Of a stretch of DNA of 14,960 nt, positions 14,888-14,960 are shown piece after piece (the first letter of the stretch is position 1; every line of letters begins with the position of its first letter). The notes below the pieces were generated by a model that worked only from the letters and a program-made list of their open reading frames with translations, searched no databases and had not been told where the DNA came from. Source of the DNA: Candidatus Nanopelagicales bacterium (GTDB lineage: Bacteria > Actinomycetota > Actinomycetes > S36-B12); the NCBI GenBank assembly GCA_018399515.1, contig JAGYOB010000193.1:1-14960 (forward strand), written 5' to 3'. The position numbers and the translations under genes were made by a program.

Positions 14888-14893
14888 AGGGTA
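14888..14893 (-). promoter_or_regulatory. Probable -10 box (TACCCT) of glgC
   Basis: On the minus strand TACCCT fits TANNNT and ends 7 nt before the glgC ATG at 14880. The 7 nt between (GGCGGAT) leave little room for a leader, so a leaderless message is likely. Confidence 0.4.
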
Positions 14894-14900
14894 GTCCTGA

Positions 14901-14914
14901 TCGCGGTCTCGCGA
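14901..14914. repeat. Inverted repeat TCGCG-GTCT-CGCGA in glgC/glgA gap
   Basis: Two perfect 5-bp arms around a 4-bp centre lie in the middle of the 67-bp divergent gap, between the suspected -10 boxes of the two genes. The position is right for a shared operator. No regulator can be named from it. Confidence 0.3.
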
Positions 14915-14921
14915 CAGGCCC

Positions 14922-14927
14922 TACAGT
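14922..14927 (+). promoter_or_regulatory. Possible -10 box (TACAGT) of rightward gene
   Basis: TACAGT fits TANNNT and lies about 20 nt before the GTG at 14948, leaving a short leader that contains GGAG at 14936-14939 as a ribosome-binding site. Confidence 0.35.
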
Positions 14928-14947
14928 GAGCGCATGGAGACGATGAG

Positions 14948-14960
14948 GTGAAGGTTTCCA
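14948..14960 (+). CDS. Start of a rightward gene, probably glycogen synthase (cut by window edge)
   Basis: GTG at 14948 opens a frame reading M-K-V-S before the window ends. GGAG lies about 8 nt upstream. Two ATG codons just before it (14934 and 14943) run into a TGA at 14949 and cannot be the start. Actinobacterial GlgA proteins commonly begin MKV or MRV and are often divergent from glgC, which is the only reason for the guess; four codons cannot identify the protein. Confidence 0.4.

Noticed and set aside
14059..14946. A 295-codon plus-strand frame opposite glgC, ending near the window edge
   Set aside because: GlgC motifs are complete on the minus strand; the antisense frame shows no family features.
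1..14960. Search for mobile elements, CRISPR repeats, tRNA or rRNA genes and toxin-antitoxin pairs
   Set aside because: No transposase, integrase, long direct repeat, phased short repeat array or RNA-gene signature was seen; nearly all of the window is filled with ordinary chromosomal genes.

Overview
This window is a GC-rich, gene-dense piece of an actinobacterial chromosome. The best lineage markers are a mycothiol synthase (mycothiol is the actinobacterial low-molecular-weight thiol), a GlnR-type orphan regulator and a two-domain MutT1-like Nudix/histidine-phosphatase protein. The order glnR - mshD - ppk - CYTH/CHAD - mutT1 - pstSCAB resembles, from memory, the arrangement in Streptomyces and relatives. 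A species cannot be named from this window. No mobile element, tRNA, rRNA, CRISPR array or phage gene was seen.

Layout. (1) 1-1460, minus strand: an alpha/beta hydrolase, a 33-residue single-span membrane protein and a nitrobindin-like heme protein (cut by the left edge) in one tight run. (2) 1480-3170, plus strand: glnR and mshD with overlapping stop and start; glnR is divergent from the hydrolase with only 19 bp between start codons. (3) 3246-7861, plus: ppk, a CYTH-CHAD protein and a MutT1-like protein, each 7 bp apart. (4) 7997-11856, plus: the high-affinity phosphate ABC transporter pstS-pstC-pstA-pstB, preceded by a PHO-box-like array of 11-bp direct repeats. (5) 11853-12544, minus: a CopZ-like metal-binding protein and an SRPBCC protein with overlapping stop and start, convergent with pstB. 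(6) 12655-12933, plus: a small unknown protein with a CSCGW motif. (7) 12884-14880, minus: glgC and a short-chain dehydrogenase. (8) The first few codons of a divergent gene, probably glgA, at the right edge. No gap without a gene exceeds 300 bp; the longest are about 135 bp before pstS and 110 bp at 12545-12654.

How it fits together. The centre is a phosphate module: PstSCAB imports phosphate, Ppk stores it as polyphosphate, and the CYTH-CHAD protein probably binds or hydrolyses (poly)phosphate. GlnR links the region to nitrogen control. GlgC and the probable GlgA form a carbon-storage pair. Most content is conserved housekeeping, and I did not find an unmistakable new system. The observations most worth checking are regulatory: a recurring TANNNT box 6-7 nt upstream of several start codons that suggests leaderless transcription, the phased PHO-box array, a second PHO-box-like pair before the CSCGW gene, and a palindrome on the pstS stop codon.
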